Below, piece after piece: positions 1-5,669 of a stretch of 5,766 bases of DNA. The notes under the pieces are model-generated. The model did no database searches, was not told the origin of the DNA, and saw nothing but the letters and a program-made list of their open reading frames with translations. This DNA is from an uncultured Eubacteriales bacterium (GTDB taxonomy: Bacteria > Bacillota_A > Clostridia > Christensenellales > Aristaeellaceae), in contig CACYNZ010000241.1 of assembly GCA_902775835.1 (NCBI GenBank), forward strand, positions 1 to 5,766, written 5' to 3'. Position numbers and translations under genes: made by a program. How positions within the stretch are numbered: the first letter of the stretch is position 1; every line of letters begins with the position of its first letter.

Positions 1-708
1 GTGGAACGCTGCGTGGATCTGCACTGGACACGGTTCAATCCGCAGGTGGAAATGACAGGACTTCTGGGCATTCCGGTGACTGCCGGAAACGATGCCAATA
101 TGGCAGCCTACGGCGAGTACTGGAAGGGTGGCGGCAAGGATTATGCAAGCCTGATGTTCATTACACTGGGCACTGGTGTGGGTGCCGGCATTATCCTGGA
201 AGGCGGACAGATGCTGTATGGCGCGAAGGGCCTGGGCGGGGAGATCGGACATACCGTGATCTGCCCGGAAGAAACACTGCAGTGTACCTGCGGCCATTAC
301 GGATGTCTGGACCAGCTGGCGTCTGCGACGGGCATTGTCAGGAATGCACACCGTTTTCTGGAAAAGGACAGCAGGCCTTCCCTGCTAAGAGATCAGGCGG
401 ACTTCAGCTGCGCAGATGTCTTTGGTGCGGCAAAGGCGGGGGATGCGGTGGCGGAAGAGGCTGTCACATACTGTCTTTCCTATCTTGGAAAGTCCATTGC
501 GTATGCCAGCTACATAGTAGATCCTGAAGTGTTCATTCTCGGCGGCGGCGTATCCAATGCGGGACAGTATATGATTGATATTGTGGAAAAGATTTACCAT
601 GAGAATGCACAGCTGGCAGACACTTTTTCCGATATCCGTCTGGCATCCCTGGGAAACGATGCAGGCATGATTGGGTGCGCCGGTGTGGCGATCCACGCCG
701 CGCAGTGA
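1..708 (+). CDS. ROK-family sugar kinase (glucokinase-like), N-terminus cut by window edge
   Basis: ROK (repressor/ORF/kinase) protein that would phosphorylate a hexose, most likely glucose or a related aldohexose, with ATP in the cytoplasm. Numbering from base 1 as residue 1, visible motifs are GNDAN at 29-33, where D31 is the expected catalytic base; TLGTGVGAG at 55-63, the phosphate-binding loop; EIGH at 81-84; and the zinc motif CTCGHYGC at 95-102, with H84 and the cysteines as expected zinc ligands. The C-terminal FILGGGVS and SLGNDAGMIG motifs are intact. ROK kinases are usually about 300-320 residues; 235 are present, so roughly 80 N-terminal residues, including the first ATP-binding DxGGT motif, lie upstream. 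The GTG at base 1 is therefore probably an internal valine codon. There is no helix-turn-helix in view, but a NagC/XylR-type regulator would carry one in the missing part; the ungapped kinase and zinc motifs favour an enzyme. The residue after the zinc motif is Asp (GCLD) where Glu is usual. First gene of the visible operon. Confidence 0.9.
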   Translation: MERCVDLHWTRFNPQVEMTGLLGIPVTAGNDANMAAYGEYWKGGGKDYASLMFITLGTGVGAGIILEGGQMLYGAKGLGGEIGHTVICPEETLQCTCGHYGCLDQLASATGIVRNAHRFLEKDSRPSLLRDQADFSCADVFGAAKAGDAVAEEAVTYCLSYLGKSIAYASYIVDPEVFILGGGVSNAGQYMIDIVEKIYHENAQLADTFSDIRLASLGNDAGMIGCAGVAIHAAQ

Positions 709-735
709 AGTCTGTGAAGCCGGAACTGACAGTGT

Positions 736-741
736 GAGAGG
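736..741 (+). promoter_or_regulatory. Ribosome binding site setting the epimerase start
   Basis: GAGAGG lies 10 bases before the ATG at 752. It supports that start over the longer in-frame ATG at 671, which lies inside the upstream kinase gene and would add 27 residues with no family resemblance. Confidence 0.6.
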
Positions 742-751
742 ATGTGGGATC

Positions 752-1582
752 ATGGAATCCAGGATTCTGAAAAACCGGTTTCTGAGCGTGACTGTTCTTC
801 CGGAAAGGGGCGGCAAACTGGCATCCCTGCAGTATGTTCCCACCGGAACCGAACTGCTTGCCCAGCCGCCCTGCGGTTTTCCGGCACTCAGGCCGGGCAT
901 GCCTTTTGAAGAAGGGGATGCGTCCGGGTTTGATGATGTGTTTCCGTCCATGGGCGAAAAAGCATGCATGGGACGCTGGGAGGAAGTACCGGACCACGGC
1001 ATGGTATGGACCATGCCCATGCAATGCTGCGGGGAAGGGAAAAATCTGAGCCTTCAGTTCTGCGCCGAGGGCTGGGATTACCGGAAGACAGTGCAGCTGG
1101 ACGGCAGCTCGCTGATCCTTTCGTGGACAATCCGGAATGTATCAGACAGGGCAATGCCGTATACCTGGGTGTGCCACTGTCTCTGGCAGCTGGATGATGA
1201 CATGCGGTTTTTCTATCCGGACGCGGATATGGTGGATGTGATGGACCCGGAAGAAAAAAAGTGCGATGCAGTTCTTCAGCCCACCCGGGATGGAAGTATG
1301 GCAAAAACCTACACTGCCGGGCGCATTCGTGAGGGGCGGTGCGGCTGCATGTGGCCGCGGCGCACACTGAAGATGACGATGGAATGGGACGCGGAAAAGC
1401 TTCCGTATCTGGGCTTCTGGATCACCAATGGAGGATGGCGCGGAGACCGGAATTTTGCCTTTGAACCCTGTCTCTCCTTTTATGACAGCCTTGCGCGAAG
1501 CGACGCTTCCGGAACCCTGCGGGTCATGCGGGCAGGGGAAGCAGCGGAGTTTGAAATCCGGATCCGGATCGAGGAAATCTGA
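752..1582 (+). CDS. Aldose 1-epimerase (galactose mutarotase)-like protein
   Basis: A 276-residue protein of the galactose-mutarotase-like beta-sandwich superfamily, predicted to interconvert alpha and beta anomers of a free aldose in the cytoplasm. The visible signature is an early PERGGKLASL segment (17-26), typical of the first strands of the fold; DHG at 81-83, with H82 in the place of the first active-site histidine; PYTWVCHCLW with H142 in the place of the second, catalytic histidine; and FEPC at 237-240 with E238 as the likely general base. These His/His/Glu assignments are by motif order and spacing, not alignment. It is shorter than classical GalM (about 340 residues) and lacks its usual NxxxHxxFNL wording, so it belongs to a divergent branch and the substrate could be a sugar other than galactose. 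No signal peptide. It begins 43 bases after the kinase stop and ends 53 bases before the alpha-galactosidase, consistent with one operon. Mutarotation of the galactose freed by the next gene product is the obvious role. Confidence 0.82.
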   Translation: MESRILKNRFLSVTVLPERGGKLASLQYVPTGTELLAQPPCGFPALRPGMPFEEGDASGFDDVFPSMGEKACMGRWEEVPDHGMVWTMPMQCCGEGKNLSLQFCAEGWDYRKTVQLDGSSLILSWTIRNVSDRAMPYTWVCHCLWQLDDDMRFFYPDADMVDVMDPEEKKCDAVLQPTRDGSMAKTYTAGRIREGRCGCMWPRRTLKMTMEWDAEKLPYLGFWITNGGWRGDRNFAFEPCLSFYDSLARSDASGTLRVMRAGEAAEFEIRIRIEEI

Positions 1583-1621
1583 CCGCAACCAGGTCATGGA
1601 CCGGGTGAGCGGCAGATAAGC

Positions 1622-1629
1622 GGGGAGGA
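1622..1629 (+). promoter_or_regulatory. Strong ribosome binding site of the alpha-galactosidase
   Basis: GGGGAGGA ends six bases before the ATG at 1636. It is the best Shine-Dalgarno match in the sugar operon and suggests high translation of the hydrolase. Confidence 0.75.
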
Positions 1630-1635
1630 AATACG

Positions 1636-3705
1636 ATGATTTATCAGGACAGCAGGTTCCTTGTACTGCAGACAAACCACTATTCCTATGTGATTTCCCT
1701 GAATGCACCGGCGCCTCTGGGCATCTACTGGGGACCGAAGATCGATGCCCGGGACGCTGAATGTCTGCATCCGCTCAATGACAGGTCATCCTTTGAACAG
1801 GAAATGTGGCGTGCTTCCCTTGAGTATCCGGCTTTTGACGGAAGAACGTTCGGCACGGTTGCGCTTCAGGCGGAGTGTCCGCTGTTTCTGACAACAGCCG
1901 GTGTGGAAGCAGACGGCGAGGAGGTGCGGATCCACCTGGAGGATGCCCGGGCGGGGATTCGGGTCACCCTGGAATACCGGGTATACCCGGAGTTTGACAC
2001 AATACGCAGGAGTGTCAGTATTTCTGCGGTGAATGAGCCTGTCAGGGTACGGAAGTTTTTTACGGCATCCGTGCCGCTGCCGGAAGGCGCAGTGACGGCG
2101 CAGTATGTAAGCGGATGCTGGGCAGGGGAATTCCGGCGTTTTCGTCAGCCGATAGGTCCCGGGATGCTGACGCTTGAAAATGCAAAAGGCATGTCCGGTC
2201 CGGACAGCAGCCCGTTCCTGATGCTCACGGAGTCCGATATGGAGGAAAGCGGGAACGCATATGCCGCAATGCTTGAGTGGAGCGGACCATGGACCATGCA
2301 GGTGAAACGTGAGATTCTGGGCGGAGGAAGGCTCGCCGGCGGCTGGAATGCGCGGGATCTGAATATCGACCTTCAGCCGGGAGAGGGCCTGAAGTCACCG
2401 GCAATGTATCTTTCGGCGTCGCCCTGCGGTATCGGGGGCCTGAGCCGTACGATGCATGATCTGGAACGCTGTGAGATTGCACGCCCGAGACATGCGCGCA
2501 GGGTATTGTACAATTCATGGGAGGCCACAGAGTTTCAGGTCCGGTGTGAGGAGCAGATGGCCCTTGCGGAGCGTGCGGCGCAGCTGGGCGTGGAACTGTT
2601 CGTGATTGATGACGGATGGTTCGGCCAGCGCAACAGCGATCGGGCAGGGCTGGGCGACTGGTATGTGAATCCGGAGAAGTTCCCGGACGGGCTGGAAGTG
2701 CTGATTGAACGGGTGCATGCGCTGGGCATGAAGTTTGGAATCTGGGTGGAACCGGAATCTGTGAACCCTGACTCGGACCTGTACCGCGCACATCCGGACT
2801 GGATTTTCCGCCTGCCGGGCAGGGAACCGGTTACCATGCGGAATCAGTATCTTCTGGATATGGGAAAGCCGGAGGTGGAAGCCTTTGCTCTGAACATGCT
2901 CAGAGACCTCATGAGCCGTTACCGGATTGATTATTTTAAGTGGGATATGAACCGTCCGCTGACGGATGCAAGTGAAGAGATTGCGCCTATGGCACGGGAA
3001 AAGCAGGTGCTGGCAGTCTACAGAATCCTGGAAAAGCTGCGCAGCGAATATCCGGATCTGGATATTGAAGCGTGCAGCGGGGGCGGAGGACGTGCGGATA
3101 TGGGCATGATTTCACGTACGGATCAGTTCTGGGTCTCGGATAACACAGATCCCTATGACCGCCTCAGGATCCAGGAGGGCTCTTCCCTGTGTTATGCACC
3201 GGTGTATACATCATGCTGGGTGACGGATACACCGGCATGGGCGCACAAGAAAGGCCGGGACAGCCTGAAATACAAGTTCCATGTGGCCATGATGGGTACG
3301 CTTGGCATAGGCGCGAATATCAACCGGTACAGTGATGAACAGATGAAGGAAGCGGCGGAGTGGATCGGGAAATACAAGAAGATCCGGGCTCTGGTGCATG
3401 AAGGAGATCTGTACAGGCTGGCCCTGCCGTCGTGTGCCAATATCTGTGCCAATATGTTTGTGGCCAAGAACCGGGAAGCCTTTGTGCTCTTTGCGTTCCT
3501 GCATGCTCAGGAATACGGTGATCGTTGTCCACGCCTGTATTTGAGGGGACTGAATCCGGACTTCCTGTATGTCTGTGAGGAAACCGGAGAGAAACGCTAT
3601 GGAAGCACACTTATGCATGCCGGAATTGAGCCTGGACTCCGCGGGGACTTTGACAGCCTTATGATGCACTGGACAGCAGCAGAAGAAACCGGAGAAAAGG
3701 ACTGA
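1636..3705 (+). CDS. aga: Alpha-galactosidase, glycoside hydrolase family 36
   Basis: Retaining alpha-galactosidase of 689 residues, hydrolysing terminal alpha-galactosyl units of substrates such as melibiose, raffinose or stachyose. The layout is an N-terminal beta-sandwich (about 1-290), a TIM barrel opening at YNSWEA (292-297), and a C-terminal beta domain (about 600-689). Active-site motifs are complete: VIDDGWFG with D325 and D326 contacting galactose; WVEPESVNPDSDLYRAHPDW; R402 in MRNQYLLD; FKWDMNR with K435 and the nucleophile D437; CSGGGGR starting at C480; and WVSDNTD with D502 as acid/base. The spacing D326-D437 and C480-D502 fits the well-studied bacterial GH36 enzymes. The total is a little shorter than the usual 720-750 residues, the difference falling partly in the N-terminal domain and about five residues between the nucleophile and the CSGGGGR loop. 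There is no signal peptide, so it acts on imported sugar. Its stop is six bases from the next start, which implies translational coupling with the SGNH gene. Confidence 0.96.
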   Translation: MIYQDSRFLVLQTNHYSYVISLNAPAPLGIYWGPKIDARDAECLHPLNDRSSFEQEMWRASLEYPAFDGRTFGTVALQAECPLFLTTAGVEADGEEVRIHLEDARAGIRVTLEYRVYPEFDTIRRSVSISAVNEPVRVRKFFTASVPLPEGAVTAQYVSGCWAGEFRRFRQPIGPGMLTLENAKGMSGPDSSPFLMLTESDMEESGNAYAAMLEWSGPWTMQVKREILGGGRLAGGWNARDLNIDLQPGEGLKSPAMYLSASPCGIGGLSRTMHDLERCEIARPRHARRVLYNSWEATEFQVRCEEQMALAERAAQLGVELFVIDDGWFGQRNSDRAGLGDWYVNPEKFPDGLEVLIERVHALGMKFGIWVEPESVNPDSDLYRAHPDWIFRLPGREPVTMRNQYLLDMGKPEVEAFALNMLRDLMSRYRIDYFKWDMNRPLTDASEEIAPMAREKQVLAVYRILEKLRSEYPDLDIEACSGGGGRADMGMISRTDQFWVSDNTDPYDRLRIQEGSSLCYAPVYTSCWVTDTPAWAHKKGRDSLKYKFHVAMMGTLGIGANINRYSDEQMKEAAEWIGKYKKIRALVHEGDLYRLALPSCANICANMFVAKNREAFVLFAFLHAQEYGDRCPRLYLRGLNPDFLYVCEETGEKRYGSTLMHAGIEPGLRGDFDSLMMHWTAAEETGEKD

Positions 3706-3710
3706 GAACC

Positions 3711-4469
3711 GTGAGGGTACTGTCTATTGGCAACAGTTTTTCCCAGGATGCACAGTACTATCTGCATGACCTGAGCATCCAGGAAGGCAGAGAAATTGAG
3801 TGTATCAACCTTCTTATTGGCGGGTGCCCTCTGAAACTGCACTGGGAGAATGCGGCTTCGGACGCAAAAGCCTACACGATGGAAGTAAATGGCAAGACTC
3901 TGCCGGAATCCGGGCTGGTTTCCATCCGGGAAATGCTTGAAGCGAAAGAATGGGATGTCATAACGCTTCAGCAGGCAAGTCATGACAGCGGACAGTTTGA
4001 AACGTATGAGCCCTATTTGACAGATCTGGCAGACTATATACGGAAATTAGTGCCTGGAGCGCGCCTGATGATTCAGGAAACCTGGGCATATGAATTGGAC
4101 AGCGATCATCCGGAATTCCAGAGATATCAGAAGAACCAGAGCGTAATGTATGCTGCACTCAGGAACGCATACCGGCGGGCTGCTGAGAGTATCCACGCAC
4201 CGCTGATTCCGGTGGGGGATGTCGTTCAGGCACTGCGTAGTCTTCCTGAGTTTGACTATGCGCACGGCGGATTATCCCTCTGCCGGGACGGATTTCATCT
4301 GAGCATGTCACTGGGCCGGTATGCAGCTGCAGCAACGTGGTACATGGCTTTGCAGAAAAAGGCAGCCGTCGGGAAAATGGTTCCGGAATTGTTCAGTGAT
4401 GAGGAAAGAAAGCTGATTCCGCTGGTGGTGGAAACAGCAAAGCACGTTCTGTTCGCTGATTGTATGTGA
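3711..4469 (+). CDS. SGNH/GDSL-type hydrolase, DUF4886-like
   Basis: A 252-residue cytoplasmic protein resembling the DUF4886 branch of the SGNH hydrolase fold. N-terminal GNSFSQDA (7-14) puts a candidate nucleophile Ser at position 9; IGGCPLKLHW (36-45) supplies the glycine block; LQQASHDSG (86-94) corresponds to the third block; and CRDGFHLS (191-198) gives the catalytic D193 and H196 near the C-terminus. Members are presumed esterases or related hydrolases acting on carbohydrate derivatives; the substrate is unknown. The start is GTG at 3711, chosen because AAAAGGA at 3695-3701 lies nine bases upstream and because the very next residues begin the conserved block. It follows the alpha-galactosidase by five bases, so the two are almost certainly co-translated. 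In this context a deacetylase or another esterase that strips a substituent from a galactoside is a reasonable guess but is inference only. There is no signal peptide or membrane segment. Confidence 0.82.
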   Translation: MRVLSIGNSFSQDAQYYLHDLSIQEGREIECINLLIGGCPLKLHWENAASDAKAYTMEVNGKTLPESGLVSIREMLEAKEWDVITLQQASHDSGQFETYEPYLTDLADYIRKLVPGARLMIQETWAYELDSDHPEFQRYQKNQSVMYAALRNAYRRAAESIHAPLIPVGDVVQALRSLPEFDYAHGGLSLCRDGFHLSMSLGRYAAAATWYMALQKKAAVGKMVPELFSDEERKLIPLVVETAKHVLFADCM

Positions 4470-4548
4470 AAGATACTCTTTGCTGTCTGTCGGGGATAAA
4501 GCCGGACATACTGGAGAATCCGTTTGACTGCCAATACTGGACAGGATA

Positions 4549-4599
4549 ATGCCGCGCATTCCCCCTGCTCCAGACGGAAGTTGGCGTGGGAAAATTTGA
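4549..4599 (+). CDS. Putative 16-residue peptide, copy 1 (MPRIPPAPDGSWRGKI)
   Basis: A tiny ORF beginning with ATG and ending in TGA, preceded by an in-frame stop at 4525-4527, so it is not the tail of a longer gene on this strand. A weak Shine-Dalgarno-like AGGAT lies just before the start, probably too close to be ideal. The peptide is proline-rich at its start and basic overall. The support for calling it coding is comparative: the second copy at 4803 encodes the same PRIPPAPDGSWRGKI core with six base changes, all at third codon positions and all silent. It lies 79 bases after the SGNH stop and 51 bases before a terminator, so it could be transcribed with the sugar operon or from its own promoter, which was not identified. 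I do not recognise the family. Alternatives are a fragment of a once longer protein, or part of a dispersed repeat whose coding potential is incidental. Confidence 0.5.
   Translation: MPRIPPAPDGSWRGKI
4551..4596 (+). repeat. Direct repeat, copy 1 (mini-ORF repeat)
   Basis: Bases 4551-4596 match 4808-4853 at 40 of 46 positions, with an identical 26-base run at 4564-4589. Mismatches fall at 4554, 4557, 4560, 4563, 4590 and 4596, that is, only at multiples of three from one another. Confidence 0.9.
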
Positions 4600-4650
4600 T
4601 GCTTTGCTTTATGCAATGATATAAGTCCGAATTTAACAGTTGAGGAAAGT

Positions 4651-4695
4651 CAAAAGTCTGAGAAGCCCTATAACACGGGCATTCTCAGACTTTTG
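4651..4695. terminator. Intrinsic terminator, probably bidirectional
   Basis: A perfect 14-base-pair outer stem (4651-4664 with 4682-4695, CAAAAGTCTGAGAA and its complement) continues past one bulged A at 4681 into a GCCC/GGGC inner stem (4665-4668 with 4677-4680) and an eight-base loop. The stem begins with an A-run and ends with a T-run (TTTTG followed by TTG), so it could stop transcription from either side. On the plus strand it would end the sugar-operon transcript together with the first mini-ORF. Confidence 0.82.
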
Positions 4696-4802
4696 TTGTC
4701 CAAAGACATGTTGTATGGTGTCCTCTGGTCAGAGATTTAGGCTTTCATCAAGTGATAAAGACGCGGGAATCTGACCGGCAGTAAGAACGGGCGGAAAAGT
4801 CG

Positions 4803-4865
4803 ATGAAGCCCCGTATACCTCCTGCTCCAGACGGAAGTTGGCGTGGAAAAATACGAAGAAAATAA
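4803..4865 (+). CDS. Putative 20-residue peptide, copy 2 (MKPRIPPAPDGSWRGKIRRK)
   Basis: The second mini-ORF runs from ATG to TAA, with an in-frame stop shortly upstream at 4782-4784. A purine-rich GCGGAAAAG stretch (4791-4799) could be a weak ribosome binding site. Compared with copy 1 it adds Lys after the start Met and a basic RRK tail, while the 15-residue PRIPPAPDGSWRGKI core is unchanged despite six silent differences. It sits after the 4651-4695 terminator and before the promoter of the toxin-antitoxin genes, so it would need its own promoter, for which no convincing match was seen. Function is unknown and no family is recognised. Confidence 0.5.
   Translation: MKPRIPPAPDGSWRGKIRRK
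4808..4853 (+). repeat. Direct repeat, copy 2 (mini-ORF repeat)
   Basis: This is the partner of 4551-4596 in the same orientation, offset by 257 bases. Identity drops sharply after the shared Ile codon and becomes patchy upstream of the start codon. Confidence 0.9.
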
Positions 4866-4893
4866 CATACAGGCAAAATGAAATAAGAATTAC

Positions 4894-4922
4894 TTGCTAA
4901 TCATATCATAAATCACTATAAT
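4894..4922 (+). promoter_or_regulatory. Sigma-A-type promoter of the toxin-antitoxin operon
   Basis: A -35-like TTGCTA (4894-4899) and a perfect -10 TATAAT (4917-4922) are separated by 17 bases in an AT-rich stretch. Transcription would begin near 4929, about 45 bases before the antitoxin ATG. Antitoxins of this type usually repress their own promoter. The only nearby symmetry is a short ACTA/TAGT pair across the -10 (4915-4927), too weak to call an operator. Confidence 0.75.
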
Positions 4923-4956
4923 GTAGTCAAGATGACCAGGTATTCTTTTCTGAAAA

Positions 4957-4966
4957 AGGGAGGTGG
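4957..4966 (+). promoter_or_regulatory. Ribosome binding site setting the antitoxin start
   Basis: AGGGAGGTGG is a near-ideal Shine-Dalgarno sequence whose GGAGG core lies 10 bases before the ATG at 4974. It rules in that start over the in-frame ATG at 4932, which would lie at the predicted 5' end of the transcript. Confidence 0.8.
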
Positions 4967-4973
4967 CTTTCTG

Positions 4974-5213
4974 ATGGAAGTGAGTATACTGGAAGCAAAG
5001 ACGAATCTGTCTGCAATTATATCAAGCCTTGAGAGCGGAAAAGAGGATATGATCATTATTTCAAAGTACGGGAAACCTGTTGTAAAGATGACGAAATACT
5101 CTGCCTCTCCGGTTTCCAAAAGAATCGGGATAGCAAAGGGAAAGATACAATCACCGGATGATATTGATCTCTATAATAATGAAATTGCTGAAATGTTTGG
5201 AGAAACAACATGA
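4974..5213 (+). CDS. Phd/YefM-family antitoxin
   Basis: A 79-residue antitoxin. Its N-terminal half (about 1-42) reads as the Phd/YefM DNA-binding domain: VSILEAKTNLSAIISSLESG followed by IIISKYGKPVVKM, where a 'GKPV' strand closes the fold. The C-terminal half (about 50-79) has the pattern KGKIQSPDDIDLYNNEIAEMFGE, the tail that wraps the PIN toxin in such pairs. It should bind and neutralise the downstream toxin and, with it, repress the promoter at 4894-4922. Its last four bases overlap the toxin start (ATGA at 5210-5213), giving translational coupling that keeps antitoxin synthesis ahead of toxin. Base composition is clearly AT-richer than the sugar genes: bases 5041-5100 count 33% GC by hand, against 58% for 2581-2640. 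Confidence 0.9.
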   Translation: MEVSILEAKTNLSAIISSLESGKEDMIIISKYGKPVVKMTKYSASPVSKRIGIAKGKIQSPDDIDLYNNEIAEMFGETT

Positions 5214-5614
5214 AGCTGCTACTTGATACCCATATCCTGATTTGGGCGCTCAATGATGATGCAAGATTATCACGAAAGGCACGAGATCTGATTCTTGATG
5301 AAAGTAATGATATTTATTACAGCATTGTTTCGCTTTGGGAAGTGGCGATCAAACACTTAATTCATCCGGAACATATGCGATTTTCAGCATTGGAATTGGC
5401 GCAATGCTGTGAAGATGCTGGTTTTCTTTCTCAGGAAATACGCAGCAACCATATTTTTGCGTTGGAGACTCTTAGACGGAGAGAAGATGCACCATCTCAT
5501 CATGATCCGTTTGATAGAATGCTGATCTCTCAGGCAAAAGCAGAAAAGATGTTTCTCGTAACACATGACTCCCTGATACCAGAATACGAAGAGAAGTGCA
5601 TTATTTCCGTATAA
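5210..5614 (+). CDS. vapC: PIN-domain ribonuclease toxin, VapC-like
   Basis: A 134-residue single-domain PIN protein, the usual length for the family. The acidic residues that hold magnesium are all present: D6 in LLLDTH, E44 in SLWEVAIK, D99 and D102 in HHDPFDRMLISQA, and D120 in LVTHDSLI. The HxDPFDR form marks the subgroup that pairs with Phd-type antitoxins rather than classical AbrB-type VapB. Such toxins cut RNA (tRNA or rRNA in studied cases) and halt translation when the antitoxin is lost; the target here cannot be told. The ATG at 5210 overlaps the antitoxin stop. The reading frame and all catalytic residues are intact, so the toxin is probably active. Confidence 0.92.
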   Translation: MKLLLDTHILIWALNDDARLSRKARDLILDESNDIYYSIVSLWEVAIKHLIHPEHMRFSALELAQCCEDAGFLSQEIRSNHIFALETLRRREDAPSHHDPFDRMLISQAKAEKMFLVTHDSLIPEYEEKCIISV

Positions 5615-5624
5615 AACTCGATAT

Positions 5625-5669
5625 TCTCCTGGCATAAAGCGCGGCGAACCCGCGCTTTATGCCAGGAGC
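5625..5669. terminator. Long hairpin after the toxin gene, likely terminator
   Basis: Bases 5626-5644 pair perfectly with 5650-5668 (19 base pairs) around a five-base loop CGAAC. The GC-rich inner part has the A-run and T-run flanks (AAAGCGCGG...CCGCGCTTT) of an intrinsic terminator, and a GTTTTCTC stretch follows at 5672-5679. It starts 11 bases after the toxin stop. The stem is longer than a terminator needs, so another role such as a recombination or repeat element is possible. Confidence 0.65.

Larger units (their letters stand above)
4470..4973. other. Gene-poor gap carrying a duplicated mini-ORF, terminator and promoter
   Basis: About 500 bases separate the sugar operon from the toxin-antitoxin module. 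No conventional protein gene fits on either strand. In order, the stretch holds a leader of unknown role (4470-4548), a 16-codon ORF (4549-4599), an intrinsic terminator (4651-4695), a stretch with nothing recognisable (4696-4753), a second leader with short matches to the first (4754-4802), a 20-codon ORF (4803-4865), and an AT-rich promoter region (about 4880-4930). Minus-strand ORFs crossing 4295-4616 look like shadows. No tRNA, CRISPR array or insertion sequence was seen. Confidence 0.75.

Noticed and set aside
671..751. Upstream ATG extending the epimerase by 27 residues
   Set aside because: It overlaps the end of the kinase gene, lacks a ribosome binding site and adds residues unlike the family; ATG 752 has GAGAGG at proper spacing.
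385..1020. Long minus-strand ORFs opposite the kinase, epimerase and alpha-galactosidase
   Set aside because: Such antisense frames are common opposite GC-rich genes; these have no ribosome binding site or recognisable domains, and the plus strand carries complete family motifs.
4308..4616. Minus-strand ORF of 102 codons across the SGNH gene end and the first repeat
   Set aside because: It lies mostly antisense to a convincing gene, shows no family motifs, and the repeat differences are silent only in the plus-strand frame.
4723..4734. Small hairpin CTCTG-GT-CAGAG
   Set aside because: The two-base loop is too tight for the full stem, and so short a match is expected by chance.
4551..4853. 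CRISPR-like array from the two repeats
   Set aside because: There are only two copies with a spacing of more than 200 bases, no regular spacers and no cas genes; mismatches follow codon periodicity.
4915..4927. ACTA/TAGT dyad over the -10 as an antitoxin operator
   Set aside because: Four-base arms are too short to support an operator call without protein-binding evidence or conservation.
4932..4973. Upstream ATG extending the antitoxin by 14 residues
   Set aside because: It lies at the predicted transcription start and has no Shine-Dalgarno sequence, while the extension contains the strong ribosome binding site used by ATG 4974.
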